DNA of 64,000 bases from Phycisphaerae bacterium (GCA_030601745.1 JAUWBI010000008.1:1-64000); one strand, 5' to 3'. Positions 38,154-48,730 are shown, counted from the first letter of the stretch. The notes: generated by a model from the letters alone, not told the origin. Translations and numbers: made by a program.

Positions 38154-39338
38154 ATGAAAGCTATAAATGTCCGTATGTCAGTTCTGTTGTTGATTATTGC
38201 GTTTGTTTTCTCTTTTTCCTCCCCGTCGTCACAGGCGACGACAGAGCCGGTGCGTAAGCTCATAGCTGCGGAGGGCAAGGGTTATCTTGAGACGGTCGAT
38301 GGATACCCTGTTCTACACTTGAAAGGCACGCCGGAGGAGATGGGCTTTCAGCATGGTGTGCTGCTGAAGGAGGCGGTTAGGCAAAATGTTGGTTTTCTGT
38401 TGAAGGACGGTATGGAGGGCGGGATTGAGGTTGGGTCTGTGAAGATTCCGCGTGCGATGATTGCAAGCGTTCTTGTCGGGGTGTTTGAGAACAAGGTCCC
38501 GCAGCGGTTTGTTCAAGAGATGAGGGCTCTTGCCAAGGGTTCGCAGCTTCCAGAATGGAAGATTATAGCGGCTAACCTTATCCCGGAACTGATGCACTGC
38601 AGCGGATTTGCGTTGCTTAGGGGGGCTACCGCCGAGGGTAAACTGTATCACGGAAGGGTCTTGGATTACGGCGTTGATATTAAACTTCAAGAGCACGCCG
38701 TTCTGATTGTTCAGGAGCCCGATGGGAAGGTGCCGTTTGTAAATGTTTCGTATGCCGGCTTTATTGGCTCGGTGACGGGTATGAACCTTGAGCAGATCAG
38801 TATTGGCGAAATGGGGGGCGGAGGTGTAGGAAACTGGAATGGGATACCGATGACCTTTCTTGTCCGGATGGTGCTGGCTGATGCCAAGACTCTCGATGAG
38901 GCCATTGGCATTTTCAAGGGAAACCCACGCACCTGTGAGTATTTTTACGTGATTGCCGATGCCAAAACCGATTCGGCGGTAGGGATGAAAGCTGTGCCTG
39001 AAAAGGTGGAAATAATCAAACCTGGCGAACCTGGCGAAAAGCACGAACTTCTTCCTAATCCGGTCAAAAATACCGTGCTTATGTCGGCGGGCAGCCGTTA
39101 TAAAAATCTGGCCCGGCTGGTTGCCGAAGGGTACAGTAAGTTTACGCAGGCCTCGGCGATTCGCCTTATGGACGCACCAGTTGCTATGAAGTCGAACCTG
39201 CACAATGTGCTAATGATTCCGGCCGATGGGATTATCTACGTTGCAAACGCAGACAAAGATGGCAGGCCGGCCTGGAAGCAAAAGTACTACCGGTTCGATT
39301 TACACAAACTGCTCAGCGAAAGACCCAAGGCCGACTAA
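38154..39338 (+). CDS. Secreted C45-like (acyltransferase/peptidase, NTN-hydrolase) protein
   Basis: GTPEEMGFQHG; MHCSGFALLRGATAEGKLYHGRVLDY. Confidence 0.8.
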   Translation: MKAINVRMSVLLLIIAFVFSFSSPSSQATTEPVRKLIAAEGKGYLETVDGYPVLHLKGTPEEMGFQHGVLLKEAVRQNVGFLLKDGMEGGIEVGSVKIPRAMIASVLVGVFENKVPQRFVQEMRALAKGSQLPEWKIIAANLIPELMHCSGFALLRGATAEGKLYHGRVLDYGVDIKLQEHAVLIVQEPDGKVPFVNVSYAGFIGSVTGMNLEQISIGEMGGGGVGNWNGIPMTFLVRMVLADAKTLDEAIGIFKGNPRTCEYFYVIADAKTDSAVGMKAVPEKVEIIKPGEPGEKHELLPNPVKNTVLMSAGSRYKNLARLVAEGYSKFTQASAIRLMDAPVAMKSNLHNVLMIPADGIIYVANADKDGRPAWKQKYYRFDLHKLLSERPKAD

Positions 39339-39406
39339 AAGTGCCTGACAGTTAGAACTTTGACCTTGCGATATATATCCGTTCAAAGCTGACTGAAATC
39401 CGGATT

Positions 39407-40396
39407 TCATTTTTTCTTTGATGGATTTTCCAACTTTGTTGAACGAATCTTCGTAAACTGCTTCCACTTTGCTTCAATAACTTCTTTCGCCTTCATATTA
39501 CTGTGAATATATAGACCATAGCAGAGACGCAGAGGTTTATTGGGCGAAATCTTTCTTGGCCCATCGAACGTTAGAGAAGCGCCCATCCAGCCATCATTTC
39601 GGACGTGAAAATAGGTGGGAAAGTTCGGGTTGTCCGGATGGTCAAAGAGCGTAATGCCTTCCACTTTTTCATTTGTAATAGGGCCGGAATAGTCAACCCA
39701 TCTGGCCCGCTTCCAGAAAACCGTTTTTTCGTTGACAGCTCCTTCGGAATTGCGAATTGTCCCGCCGCCATCATTGACGCCGATGGTTTTGGCCATTCGG
39801 ATGCCAATAATTCCAAAAGGGGTCTTTCTAAGTGTAACCGGTGCACCGTTGGCCTTGAATTCCATATCAATTATCAGCAGCCATTCAGAGTCATCGAGCG
39901 GCAGCGTTGTTAGCCGGCGTGTTTCAGAAAGAAGGACTTTGCCTTTATTGGTTACCCACTGGTTTTCTGTGACCATAGATGAGCACTCGGTGCCATCTTC
40001 GAATTTAATAATCCGTTTGTGGCGAATCTTCCCTTTGCCGCCGTCACTCCAGAAGTTTGTTCCATTTACGTTGTGGTGAGAAATCCAAACCGAATTGTGG
40101 TGGCTGTGCGCTTGCGGGTCGTGAGGGTGTCCCATTCGTGTGAGGGAGCGCCCTGAAGGCCCGATTACAGGAAACAGGAAAGGCCGATGAAGGGCAGGGC
40201 CAAAGTGGTATCGGGCAATCTCCACGCCGTCGCGCTGAAACGAGGCCTGCTGGTGAGGCAGCGGTATGACCTGCATAAGCGGAACGGGTTTTGGTTCAGG
40301 CAATACACTTTGTGCCGGTGCATTTGCAGCTATCGAAAGCACTAAAAAAATGTGAGCGAGACCTTTTCTGCTAAATAAAGTGTTGAAAGAAACCAT
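39407..40396 (-). CDS. DUF6807/PmoA-like secreted protein
   Basis: RPFLFPVIGPSGRSLTRMGHPHDPQAHSHHNSVWISHHNVNG. Confidence 0.8.
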   Translation of the reverse strand: MVSFNTLFSRKGLAHIFLVLSIAANAPAQSVLPEPKPVPLMQVIPLPHQQASFQRDGVEIARYHFGPALHRPFLFPVIGPSGRSLTRMGHPHDPQAHSHHNSVWISHHNVNGTNFWSDGGKGKIRHKRIIKFEDGTECSSMVTENQWVTNKGKVLLSETRRLTTLPLDDSEWLLIIDMEFKANGAPVTLRKTPFGIIGIRMAKTIGVNDGGGTIRNSEGAVNEKTVFWKRARWVDYSGPITNEKVEGITLFDHPDNPNFPTYFHVRNDGWMGASLTFDGPRKISPNKPLRLCYGLYIHSNMKAKEVIEAKWKQFTKIRSTKLENPSKKK

Positions 40397-40487
40397 AGCT
40401 CAGACCTTTCTCTGTATATTGAATGAGTGGATAAAAGTTTTTTCTCTGCTTAACTTGTTTTTATTTCTATGACCAGATGCTTCGACT

Positions 40488-40541
40488 CCGCTGCGCTCCG
40501 CTCAGGATGACAATGTGCCGCTGCGCTCCGCTCAGGATGAC
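40488..40541. repeat. Two copies of ccgctgcgctccgctcaggatgac
   Basis: 40488-40511 and 40518-40541. Confidence 0.9.
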
Positions 40542-40553
40542 GACTAAGCATCT

Positions 40554-41477
40554 TCAGTTGAACAATGCTTCCACGAAGGTATCGGGGTTGAACTCTGCGA
40601 TATCTTCGAGTTTTTCACCCAGGCCGACAAATTTTACCGGTATATCGAGCTGGTCTTTGATGGCGATAACGATTCCGCCGCGTGCGGTGCCGTCGAGTTT
40701 TGCTAAGAATATTCCTGTAACGTCAATCGCTTCGGTGAATATCTTTGCCTGGACAATCGCGTTCTGTCCGGTAGTGGCGTCGAGAACCAGCAGTACTTCA
40801 TTGGGTGCACCGGGGATTTTTCGGGCCACTACATCGCGCATTTTTGTCAGTTGCTTCATCAGGTCCTTTTTGGTGTGCAATCGTCCGGCTGTGTCGAGAA
40901 TGAGGACATCTGCATTTCTTGCGACAGCGGCCTGACAGGCGTCGAAAGCTACGGCTGCGGGGTCGCCGCCGGCTTTGTGCTTTATGATTTGTGCGCCGAT
41001 GCGTTCGGCCCAGATGGTCAACTGTTCTACGGCGGCGGCACGGAATGTGTCGCAGGCAGCGAGCAAAACCGTTTTGTTGTTCTGGCTCAATATAAAGCCG
41101 AGTTTGGCGATGCTTGTGGTTTTTCCGGTGCCGTTGACGCCAGCGACCAAAATAACGGTCGGGCCGGTCTCAGCGAGCCGTAATTGTCTGTCGCGATGCG
41201 GCCAATAGCTTTTAATGTGTTCCTTGAGAAATGGGATAATATCGTCGGTCGTTGCGATTTGCCTGCTGCGGAAAGCTGTGCGCAGGCCTGATATGAGCTT
41301 GTCCGTCGTTTCTATGCCGATATCATCGGTTATCAGCGTCTCTTCCAGCTCGTCGAGCAGATTTTCATCGATATTTCTGCCCAGACTCAGCACCGAGGAA
41401 AGTGAGGTGCTGAGTCTGTCGCGGGTTTTACCGAGCCGGTCTTTGAAGTATTCTGCCGTTTTAGTGAAAATTCCCAT
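40554..41477 (-). CDS. ftsY: Signal recognition particle receptor FtsY
   Basis: GVNGTGKTTSIAKLG, DTAGRLHTKKDLM, TKLDGTARGG-type GTPase motifs. Confidence 0.96.
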   Translation of the reverse strand: MGIFTKTAEYFKDRLGKTRDRLSTSLSSVLSLGRNIDENLLDELEETLITDDIGIETTDKLISGLRTAFRSRQIATTDDIIPFLKEHIKSYWPHRDRQLRLAETGPTVILVAGVNGTGKTTSIAKLGFILSQNNKTVLLAACDTFRAAAVEQLTIWAERIGAQIIKHKAGGDPAAVAFDACQAAVARNADVLILDTAGRLHTKKDLMKQLTKMRDVVARKIPGAPNEVLLVLDATTGQNAIVQAKIFTEAIDVTGIFLAKLDGTARGGIVIAIKDQLDIPVKFVGLGEKLEDIAEFNPDTFVEALFN

Positions 41478-41511
41478 AACTGCTTCCTTATGAACGCGAA
41501 ATTTCTTCTGA

Positions 41512-41546
41512 CCCCGTTAGAAGTTGCCGTTTTACTTCTAACGGGG
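41512..41546. repeat. Palindrome CCCCGTTAGAAGT...ACTTCTAACGGGG
   Basis: 13-bp stem; related to 34428-34462 and 61527-61587. Confidence 0.9.
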
Positions 41547-41895
41547 TTGGCGTAGTCCTGATGGTATCAGGATTTACAAAAATTTCAAGTGGATTCCCGC
41601 TTTCGCGGGAATGACAAAAGGGGGCGGGCGCGGCAGAAAGAGGCGGGCGCGGCAGATGGAGCTTTTTCAAATTCTTTGCCGGGAGGTAAAAGAATTTGCA
41701 TTTTTTTGTTTTTTTCTGCAAGTTTTTTTTGACAAACCAAACAATTCGAATTAGATTTCAATTACCGGATTTGCTCAGGCACAGGTGTTAGCCTGGTCTC
41801 GCCTTGTAAAAGTTTTTAACAAGGATGTTTTTTAATGGTCGGTTGCTGTTTGCATAGAATACGGATATGATAGGCCTTTCGCAAAGGAGGGTGGT

Positions 41896-43218
41896 TTGGC
41901 AGTTCGGGAAGTCGAAAACATTTTCGCTGATATACTTGAGCGTGCAAAAGCGCTTGACCCGGCCAATGCCCGCAAGTGGTTCGAGAAGCTAACTGCCTTA
42001 CATTTGGACGGCGGTTCACTCGGTGTTGGCTGTCCCAATGAGGCAACCGCGCAGTTTTTGTGCGATAATTGCAAAAGCAGCTTCACTCGTGCCGCTCAAC
42101 AGGTAACCGGCCATCTTGTTACCGTAGATTTCAGCGTTGACCACGACGAGAAATCTCCGCGCCGGTCTCGACTCTCCAGGCCCGGGCTTAAACTACATCC
42201 TGATTATACCTTTGATAATTTTGTAGTGGGGCCGAGTAACCGCCTCGCTCACGCAAGCTGTGTTGCGGTGAGTCAGTCGCCGGGCAATACCTACAATCCG
42301 CTTTTTCTTTACGGCAGTTCCGGTCTGGGCAAGACCCACCTTTTGCACGCTGTTTGCTGCGAGGCCGGGCAAAAATTTGATGAGGCGGTAATTCAGTTGT
42401 TAAGCTGCGAAGATTTCGTCAACAGGTTTATCAGGGCGATTGAGAAAGGAAATTTGGCCGGCTTTCAAAGCCAGTTTCGCACTGTCGATACACTGGTAAT
42501 CGACGACATTCAGTTCCTGCGCGAGCGTGAGCAAAGTCAGGAAGAATTCTTCCACACCTTTAATGCCCTTTACAACAACGGCAAACAAATCATCCTCAGC
42601 GCCGACAGCCCGCCGGGCAAGATACCTTCGCTGGAGGAGCGTCTTATCAGCAGATTTAACTGGGGTCTGGTTGCGAGAATCGACCCACCAAGCTACGAGA
42701 CAAGAGTTGCAATCGTGCAAAAGAAAGCCCACCTTCGGGGCCTGAGTATATCCGATGAGATAGCTGAGTACATTGCCCGCAAAGTGCACGCAAATATCAG
42801 GGAACTGGAGGGCGCTCTGACAAGTCTCTACGCCGTAGCGACCACTACGGGCAAGGAAATTACGCTTGAATTGGCCCAGAGGGCTCTGGAAGGGCAAATT
42901 AAATCAGCGGCCAGATATATAAGTATTACCGATATTATCGAAGTGGTAACGAGCCATTTTGACGTTCGCCTTGCGGATTTGCAGAGCAAAAAACGCAGCC
43001 AGAGCATTACCGAGCCGCGCCAGATTTGCATGTATTTGGCCAGAAATTTAACCAAACACAGCCTCGAAGAAATTGGCGGCCATTTGGGGGGGCGGGACCA
43101 TACAACCGTTATGCACGCCTGCAGTAAAATTGGCGAGTGCGAGCGCTCCGACCCGCAAATGCACGCATTGCTGGCCGAATTGACAAAACAAATCACACAA
43201 ACCTCGCAAGCCACGTAA
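41896..43218 (+). CDS. dnaA: Chromosomal replication initiator DnaA (TTG start)
   Basis: YTFDNFVVGPSNRLAHA, YGSSGLGKTHLLHAV, DDIQFLRER, GGRDHTTVMHA; SD GGAGG. Confidence 0.96.
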   Translation: MAVREVENIFADILERAKALDPANARKWFEKLTALHLDGGSLGVGCPNEATAQFLCDNCKSSFTRAAQQVTGHLVTVDFSVDHDEKSPRRSRLSRPGLKLHPDYTFDNFVVGPSNRLAHASCVAVSQSPGNTYNPLFLYGSSGLGKTHLLHAVCCEAGQKFDEAVIQLLSCEDFVNRFIRAIEKGNLAGFQSQFRTVDTLVIDDIQFLREREQSQEEFFHTFNALYNNGKQIILSADSPPGKIPSLEERLISRFNWGLVARIDPPSYETRVAIVQKKAHLRGLSISDEIAEYIARKVHANIRELEGALTSLYAVATTTGKEITLELAQRALEGQIKSAARYISITDIIEVVTSHFDVRLADLQSKKRSQSITEPRQICMYLARNLTKHSLEEIGGHLGGRDHTTVMHACSKIGECERSDPQMHALLAELTKQITQTSQAT

Positions 43219-43253
43219 GGCCAATAGCCAGTTTACGGGGCAGGCTTAAACGC

Positions 43254-43282
43254 CAAAAAAAACTGTGAAAAAATTCACAGCC
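43254..43282 (-). terminator. Intrinsic terminator of PEP-CTERM gene
   Basis: CTGTGAA/TTCACAG stem followed by T-run on minus strand. Confidence 0.8.
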
Positions 43283-43312
43283 CTTTCATTCGTAGCTAAA
43301 GCCAACTCTAAC

Positions 43313-43960
43313 TCAAGCCCTGCGTTTTCTTAACAAAGCCAATGCGCCTAAACCAAGCAGAAATATCGTGGCCGGCTCGGGGACTGCGATGGCCGCTTCG
43401 CTTGAGCCGTCAGGCAGGGCAATAATATGGACACCGATACGCAAAACGCCGGTATCCAATTCATCAATCACACTTTGAAATGAGCCGCCATTGATTAAAT
43501 CGAAAGTAATGGTAGCCCATTCGCCGGGGTTGACGCCGCTATGCGGCCGGGGCGCATCACTACCGATAGAGAATCCGTCTGCGGTCTCAAAGGGCGGGTC
43601 AAGCAATCTGCCGGCTGGCAAATTACCTGGAGTTGCGGTCTGACTGAAAGATGTTCCGGCCCCCTCAGTTATGTCCGTAGTGTCCAAAAGCGAGCCACCA
43701 TCAAAATAAATCCTTGCGATAGAAGAATTGATCAGGCTTTCATTATAAAATGTAAAATCAACCTGGCCTTGGCCCTCAGACACTTCAACGTACAGGTCCA
43801 AATCAGGACTGTTATAGTAACTGCCGTTATTGGTAAAGACCTCAAGCGGGTAAACCACGGCAGCGTGCGAAACACTGACCGGTAGGCCTAATACAGTGAC
43901 CACCAGGAAAGTAACCGCTAAATACCTTCTCCTCACTTTTTTCCCCGCACTCTTTTGCAC
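43313..43960 (-). CDS. PEP-CTERM sorting-domain protein
   Basis: C-term VPEPATIFLLGLGALALLRKRRA. Confidence 0.93.
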   Translation of the reverse strand: MQKSAGKKVRRRYLAVTFLVVTVLGLPVSVSHAAVVYPLEVFTNNGSYYNSPDLDLYVEVSEGQGQVDFTFYNESLINSSIARIYFDGGSLLDTTDITEGAGTSFSQTATPGNLPAGRLLDPPFETADGFSIGSDAPRPHSGVNPGEWATITFDLINGGSFQSVIDELDTGVLRIGVHIIALPDGSSEAAIAVPEPATIFLLGLGALALLRKRRA

Positions 43961-44225
43961 GTTACCACTAAATCCTCATTCGTGCAGATAAAATCTTTAG
44001 TTTATGAGTATGCTTTACGCACCTTAAAAACCATTATATATCGGATATGGGGGTAAAGTCAAGAAGAAACGCATCGCCAGGCCACGAAAACCTAAGCGTC
44101 CGATAATTAGCGAATTAGCTTGCCGAATTCGTGGTTATTGAATACCAGCTTTCCGCGAGTCCTGTGGGAATAGGAGAATTGACACGAACAAAAAGTTTGC
44201 GAAATTTTACTAAGTAGAGGCAAAT

Positions 44226-44251
44226 AAAAAAGCTGTGAGAAAGCTCACAGC
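44226..44251 (-). terminator. Intrinsic terminator of second PEP-CTERM gene
   Basis: GCTGTGAG/CTCACAGC stem plus T-run on minus strand. Confidence 0.8.
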
Positions 44252-44282
44252 CTTTCAATTCACAACCAAAGCTAATCCTAAT

Positions 44283-44924
44283 TTATTGCCTGCGTTTTCT
44301 CAGCAAAGCCAATGCGCCGAGACCGAGCAGAAATACTGTGGCCGGCTCAGGGATTGGCCCCGGAATGAGCCCAACGTCACCTTCTCCGCCTCCGGAGGCG
44401 GTTGCACTTACCTGCGTGTAACCCGGGGCAACGGCAATGTAATAAACCAGCGAATACTCACCAGGGTCCAACGTGCAGTACGGGTCGAAGAAATTTCCGC
44501 TGTAGGTGTAAATGACCGCCTGAGCGGGGCCAGAGTACCCGTAAAGATATGGGTCTTGATGGTCGTCCACGTTGTATCCTGCGGGCACGACATCGCTTGT
44601 CCAGCCAACGGTGTTGATGGGGGCTAAGTGTGGATTGCCAACGGAGAAGTAGTCGACCGAGATGGTTTCTGCGCCGTCGCAATCGAGCAAATATATAAAT
44701 AACATTTCGCCCGGATCAAGCGCCAAATTTCCGGGTAGTGAGGCGCTGGTGTTGTCAAAGACATACGAAAATATCGTCAGGGCCCAAGGAGTCTGAAGGC
44801 CGGCAAAGTCCTCGTTGTCTTGTGTGTAAATTGGGTCGCCGCCGATGACAGGTGCAGGTAAACCACTTGCGGGAACAGTTACGATGAAAACGATTGCGGT
44901 TAGAACTGTAGCTAACTTACTCAT
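44283..44924 (-). CDS. PEP-CTERM sorting-domain protein
   Basis: C-term IPEPATVFLLGLGALALLRKRRQ. Confidence 0.93.
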   Translation of the reverse strand: MSKLATVLTAIVFIVTVPASGLPAPVIGGDPIYTQDNEDFAGLQTPWALTIFSYVFDNTSASLPGNLALDPGEMLFIYLLDCDGAETISVDYFSVGNPHLAPINTVGWTSDVVPAGYNVDDHQDPYLYGYSGPAQAVIYTYSGNFFDPYCTLDPGEYSLVYYIAVAPGYTQVSATASGGGEGDVGLIPGPIPEPATVFLLGLGALALLRKRRQ

Positions 44925-45232
44925 TACTCCTCCTATTCCTTACATTATTTCACCACGTCTCTACTCCAAAAGAGACAAACTTCCCTGGTGGACGATACCC
45001 AAGGGTATACGTATACTCTCAATAGATACTCTCTATTAAATAACATTCTACATTGGACGTTGCGGCAAAGTCAATGAAAAAAATGAAAAAATTCTTAAAA
45101 TTTTTTATTTTTTTTGCTGGAACAGGTAGTTTTTTCCAGAAAGCGTATTTTTGGGCTAAAAAGCCCGTGTTGGTTTTTTAAGTTGCGCAGCCGGATTCGG
45201 CCTGAAAACCGTATTTTAGCATTGAGGCAGGA

Positions 45233-45994
45233 TTATTTTTTTCCCGGTTCCGGAACCGGCAGGCCGAGTTCGGCTAAAACTTTTTTCATATCCTCCCAGA
45301 CTCTTTTACGGTTCTCCTCTGAGTAATTCCGCAGCAGATAGGCGGTATGATACGTCGGCATAAGCTTTATAGGTGCTCTGCCGAGGCCGGCGTAGTATTC
45401 GTGGAATTGCCCCCGCAATTGACCTATCGACTTGTTGGTGTTTAACAGCGTTCTGGCTGCGGGAGCACCCAGAGCCACAATAATCTGAGGATTTATTATC
45501 TCAATCTGCCTTTGAAGGGAGGGAAAACAGCTTATTATCTCGTCAGCGCGGGGGTCGCGATTTTCCGGCGGGCGGCATTTCAAGATATTGGCTATAAAGA
45601 CATCGCTTCGTTTTAGCCCCATAGCTGCGATTACCTTATCCAATAGTTTTCCGGCTCTTCCGACAAAAGGTCGGCCCTGGGCATCTTCATCAGCTCCGGG
45701 TGCTTCGCCAACAAAGAGTATGCGAGCGTTTGCATTACCCTCACCCGGCACGGCATTGGTCCGCAGTGACCCCAGGTCGCACTTACGGCATCGGTGAACT
45801 TCGTCGGCGATTTTTTCAAGCTCCCCGGCTGCCTCGGCGGCAGCCGCATTGTCCTGTTGCTCCGGCTGTTGGGGCACTGAGTTTTTACCTTTGACCGCAA
45901 AGCCGCCGGTAAAAAAATCCTCCATCTCAGCGTGCTGCCGAATGACCTTATTAATGTCCACGTCTTTTTCCATCGCGGCCAATTGTAATGGCAT
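45233..45994 (-). CDS. Uracil-DNA glycosylase, family 4-like
   Basis: FVGEAPGADEDAQGRPFVGRAGKLLD, NILKCRPPENRDP, CRKCDLG; start moved from 46192 to avoid overlap. Confidence 0.9.
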   Translation of the reverse strand: MPLQLAAMEKDVDINKVIRQHAEMEDFFTGGFAVKGKNSVPQQPEQQDNAAAAEAAGELEKIADEVHRCRKCDLGSLRTNAVPGEGNANARILFVGEAPGADEDAQGRPFVGRAGKLLDKVIAAMGLKRSDVFIANILKCRPPENRDPRADEIISCFPSLQRQIEIINPQIIVALGAPAARTLLNTNKSIGQLRGQFHEYYAGLGRAPIKLMPTYHTAYLLRNYSEENRKRVWEDMKKVLAELGLPVPEPGKK

Positions 45995-46178
45995 CTCTGA
46001 AGTTACGCAATAAAAAAGGCGTCTGCTGAACCTGTATGTATTGTTACAGACCGTCCTGTGATTTTCTGTGAAAAAGGATGGTAAAAATCTAACGGGCCTT
46101 AACGCAAAACTAACAAGCCGGAGGCCACAGTTTCTCACACGCTTATCTGACTTGCCTGGGAAATACTCAGGCGTACGC

Positions 46179-47111
46179 TCAAACATATTCAATAGTTGCA
46201 GGGGGTTTTGGCGTCAAATCGTATAGGCAGCGGTTGACCCCTTTTATTTTGGTGATTCGCTCAGAAATCCGGTTGAGCTTGTCCCAGGGGAGGGGAGTAA
46301 CAGTTGCGGTTCGGGCATCGACGCTCTCGATGCAGCGAACCACAATTATCTGCCCGAATTCCCGTTTATTATCTCGTATCCCCGTCGCCCGGTCGTTCAG
46401 CAGGACTGCCATATACTGAAACGCTCCGCTGTCGGCAAGTTCTTCTTCCACAATAGCCGTGGCGGTGCGCACGGTTTCGAGCCGATTTAGAGTTACTTCG
46501 CCGACAATTCGTGTTGCCAGCGCCGGGCCGGGAAAAGGAATCCGCTGCGAGATTTCCGCCGGTAACTTTAGAAACTTAGTTACCTCGCGAACATCGTCTT
46601 TTCGCAAGGTCTTGAGCGGCTCGATTACCGAGTACCCGTAAGCCTCCTTCGGGTCAATGCCGATCTGGGCCAGAATATTGTGCTGACGTTTGATTCCCGC
46701 TACGGTCTCTTCGATATCAGTAAGAATGGTGCCGTGCAGTAAAAACTTTGCATTCGATTCCCTGACAAGCCGGCTGAAGACCTTTGAGTAAAATGTATCC
46801 GTGATGGCCTGTCGTTTCTTCTCGGGGTCTGTCAAACCGGCCAACGCAGAAAGGAACTCTTCCCGGGCGTCCACCAATTCCACGTCAATACCCATTTCGG
46901 CGAAAACCTTAACAACCCGCTCGGGTTCACCTTCGCGCATCAGGGCATTATCAACAAAGATAGTTCTCAATTGGCCACCCAGGGCACGGTGTCCGAGCAC
47001 TGTAACGAGGGAGCTGTCCACCCCGCCGCTCAGCGCGTTAATCGCCTTTGCCTCTCCGACCGTCTTCTTAATGTGAGCGATTTGCTCTTCGGTAAATTTT
47101 TTGCAATCCAT
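46179..47111 (-). CDS. guaA: GMP synthase ATP-pyrophosphatase subunit (stand-alone, no glutaminase domain)
   Basis: LSGGVDSSLVT PP-loop; IPFPGPALATRIVG; C-term PKPPATIEYV; 310 aa only. Confidence 0.9.
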   Translation of the reverse strand: MDCKKFTEEQIAHIKKTVGEAKAINALSGGVDSSLVTVLGHRALGGQLRTIFVDNALMREGEPERVVKVFAEMGIDVELVDAREEFLSALAGLTDPEKKRQAITDTFYSKVFSRLVRESNAKFLLHGTILTDIEETVAGIKRQHNILAQIGIDPKEAYGYSVIEPLKTLRKDDVREVTKFLKLPAEISQRIPFPGPALATRIVGEVTLNRLETVRTATAIVEEELADSGAFQYMAVLLNDRATGIRDNKREFGQIIVVRCIESVDARTATVTPLPWDKLNRISERITKIKGVNRCLYDLTPKPPATIEYV

Positions 47112-47240
47112 TTTTCATCTCCTTACAACCATTTCTCAACTGACACTAAAAGCAACTTGAATACTAAAGTGCGTGAATCTAACACTTCTAACCAGAACCG
47201 TCGAGCGCTGCAAAATGGGAACCCAATATAAGTAGTCAAT

Positions 47241-48011
47241 TTAAAGATTCACTGGTATTCGGCGCTGGGCCAGGTACTCTTTCATTTGCCTTATAGTGTA
47301 TTTGCCGAAGTGTGCGATTGAGGCCACAAGAACGGCGTCCGCACCTGCCTCAACAATGGCCTGGTATAAGTGTTCAAGTGTCCCGGCGCCGCCGGATGCG
47401 ATTACAGGCAGATTCACCGCATCGGCTGTCGCTTTGGTCATTGGGATATCATATCCGGCCTGTGTGCCATCAGCGTCCATACTTGTCGGCAGGATTGCGC
47501 CGGCCCCTAAATCCTCAACCCTTTTTGCCCACTCGACAGCGTCAATGCCTGCGCCCTCCGTACCGCCGCTGACCATAACTTCAAACCCCGAAGGCAATTT
47601 GGAATTACTACGGGTATCTATCGCAATAGTGATTTTCTCGCTGCCGAATTTATCTGCCGCTTCTTTAACTAAATCGGGATTACGCACAGCGGCGGTATTG
47701 ATAGATACTTTTGATACGCCCATATCCATCAACTCTTCAATTGCCTGACAGTTTCTGATTCCTCCGCCGACGGTCAACGGCACTGTCGATGGCATTGCCT
47801 CGACGGTTCTTTTGACCGCATCAAGGAGGGTTTTTCTGTTTTCAACGGTCGCCGTGATATCCAGAAATACTAATTCGTCGGCTCCAGCGGCGCAGTAAGC
47901 GGCGGCATTCTCCGCTGGGTCGCCCACGTCTTTTAGCCGAACAAAGTTGATGCCTTTAACCAATCGGCCGTCTTTTACATCCAAGCACGGAATGATTCTT
48001 CTGTAATCCAT
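47241..48011 (-). CDS. hisF: Imidazole glycerol phosphate synthase subunit HisF
   Basis: RIIPCLDVKDGRLVKGINF, DADGTQAGYD, ASGGAGTLEH. Confidence 0.96.
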   Translation of the reverse strand: MDYRRIIPCLDVKDGRLVKGINFVRLKDVGDPAENAAAYCAAGADELVFLDITATVENRKTLLDAVKRTVEAMPSTVPLTVGGGIRNCQAIEELMDMGVSKVSINTAAVRNPDLVKEAADKFGSEKITIAIDTRSNSKLPSGFEVMVSGGTEGAGIDAVEWAKRVEDLGAGAILPTSMDADGTQAGYDIPMTKATADAVNLPVIASGGAGTLEHLYQAIVEAGADAVLVASIAHFGKYTIRQMKEYLAQRRIPVNL

Positions 48012-48154
48012 ATCGTTTCTCTTCTGAATTGGCTGATACTGATTAAAATTTTTATTTGGCAGTTTAGAGTTTACTACCAGGCCTTTTTACACTAAGGTCC
48101 TGCACCGGCATTGCATTTGCAACTTTGATAAAGCCGGCAATTTTGGAGCAACAG

Positions 48155-48697
48155 TTACTTTTCTTCAGAAGGTGCCATAAAAAGCATCTCTACATCCTTA
48201 ATCACCTTCGCATAACACTTGTCAACGCTTTTCACCATTTCATGAGGAACAATCTTTATTTTGGATTTTAAGGACTTACACTCCTGGTTGAAATAGTCTT
48301 GTAAGATGGCAATTTTTTCCCGGGGAAGCTGTCTCCTCTCATCAATAGGTCGGCATCCTAAAGCTATACAAATCCGTGTGACTTCCGGTTCAAGTTCTCG
48401 GCTTAAGATATCCACTTCACATGTTTCATCACATCTCGTACACATCATCAGCCCCACCAATTCATCAAACTTCACCAGGGTGCCGCATCTGGTGCACTTG
48501 AGGTCAAAATGAAAAGTAGAGTCTCCTTCCATGAAATTCCAGAAATGACCTTCCTCATAACACGGTTCCAAAGGCGGCTTATTATGAAAGGTAAAGCAGG
48601 TAGATACCTTTCCGCAATGAAAACATTTTTTCATCACAATCAAACCGCTGGCAACATTAACCATTTCCCAGAAGTGTGAGCATTTTTCTTTTTGCAC
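48155..48697 (-). CDS. Hypothetical Cys-rich (zinc-ribbon-like) protein
   Basis: CFHCGKVSTC, CTRCGTL, CTRCDETC pairs. Confidence 0.65.
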   Translation of the reverse strand: MQKEKCSHFWEMVNVASGLIVMKKCFHCGKVSTCFTFHNKPPLEPCYEEGHFWNFMEGDSTFHFDLKCTRCGTLVKFDELVGLMMCTRCDETCEVDILSRELEPEVTRICIALGCRPIDERRQLPREKIAILQDYFNQECKSLKSKIKIVPHEMVKSVDKCYAKVIKDVEMLFMAPSEEK

Positions 48698-48730
48698 ATC
48701 TGCCCCACTTTAATAATGAGCCGGGTCTTT

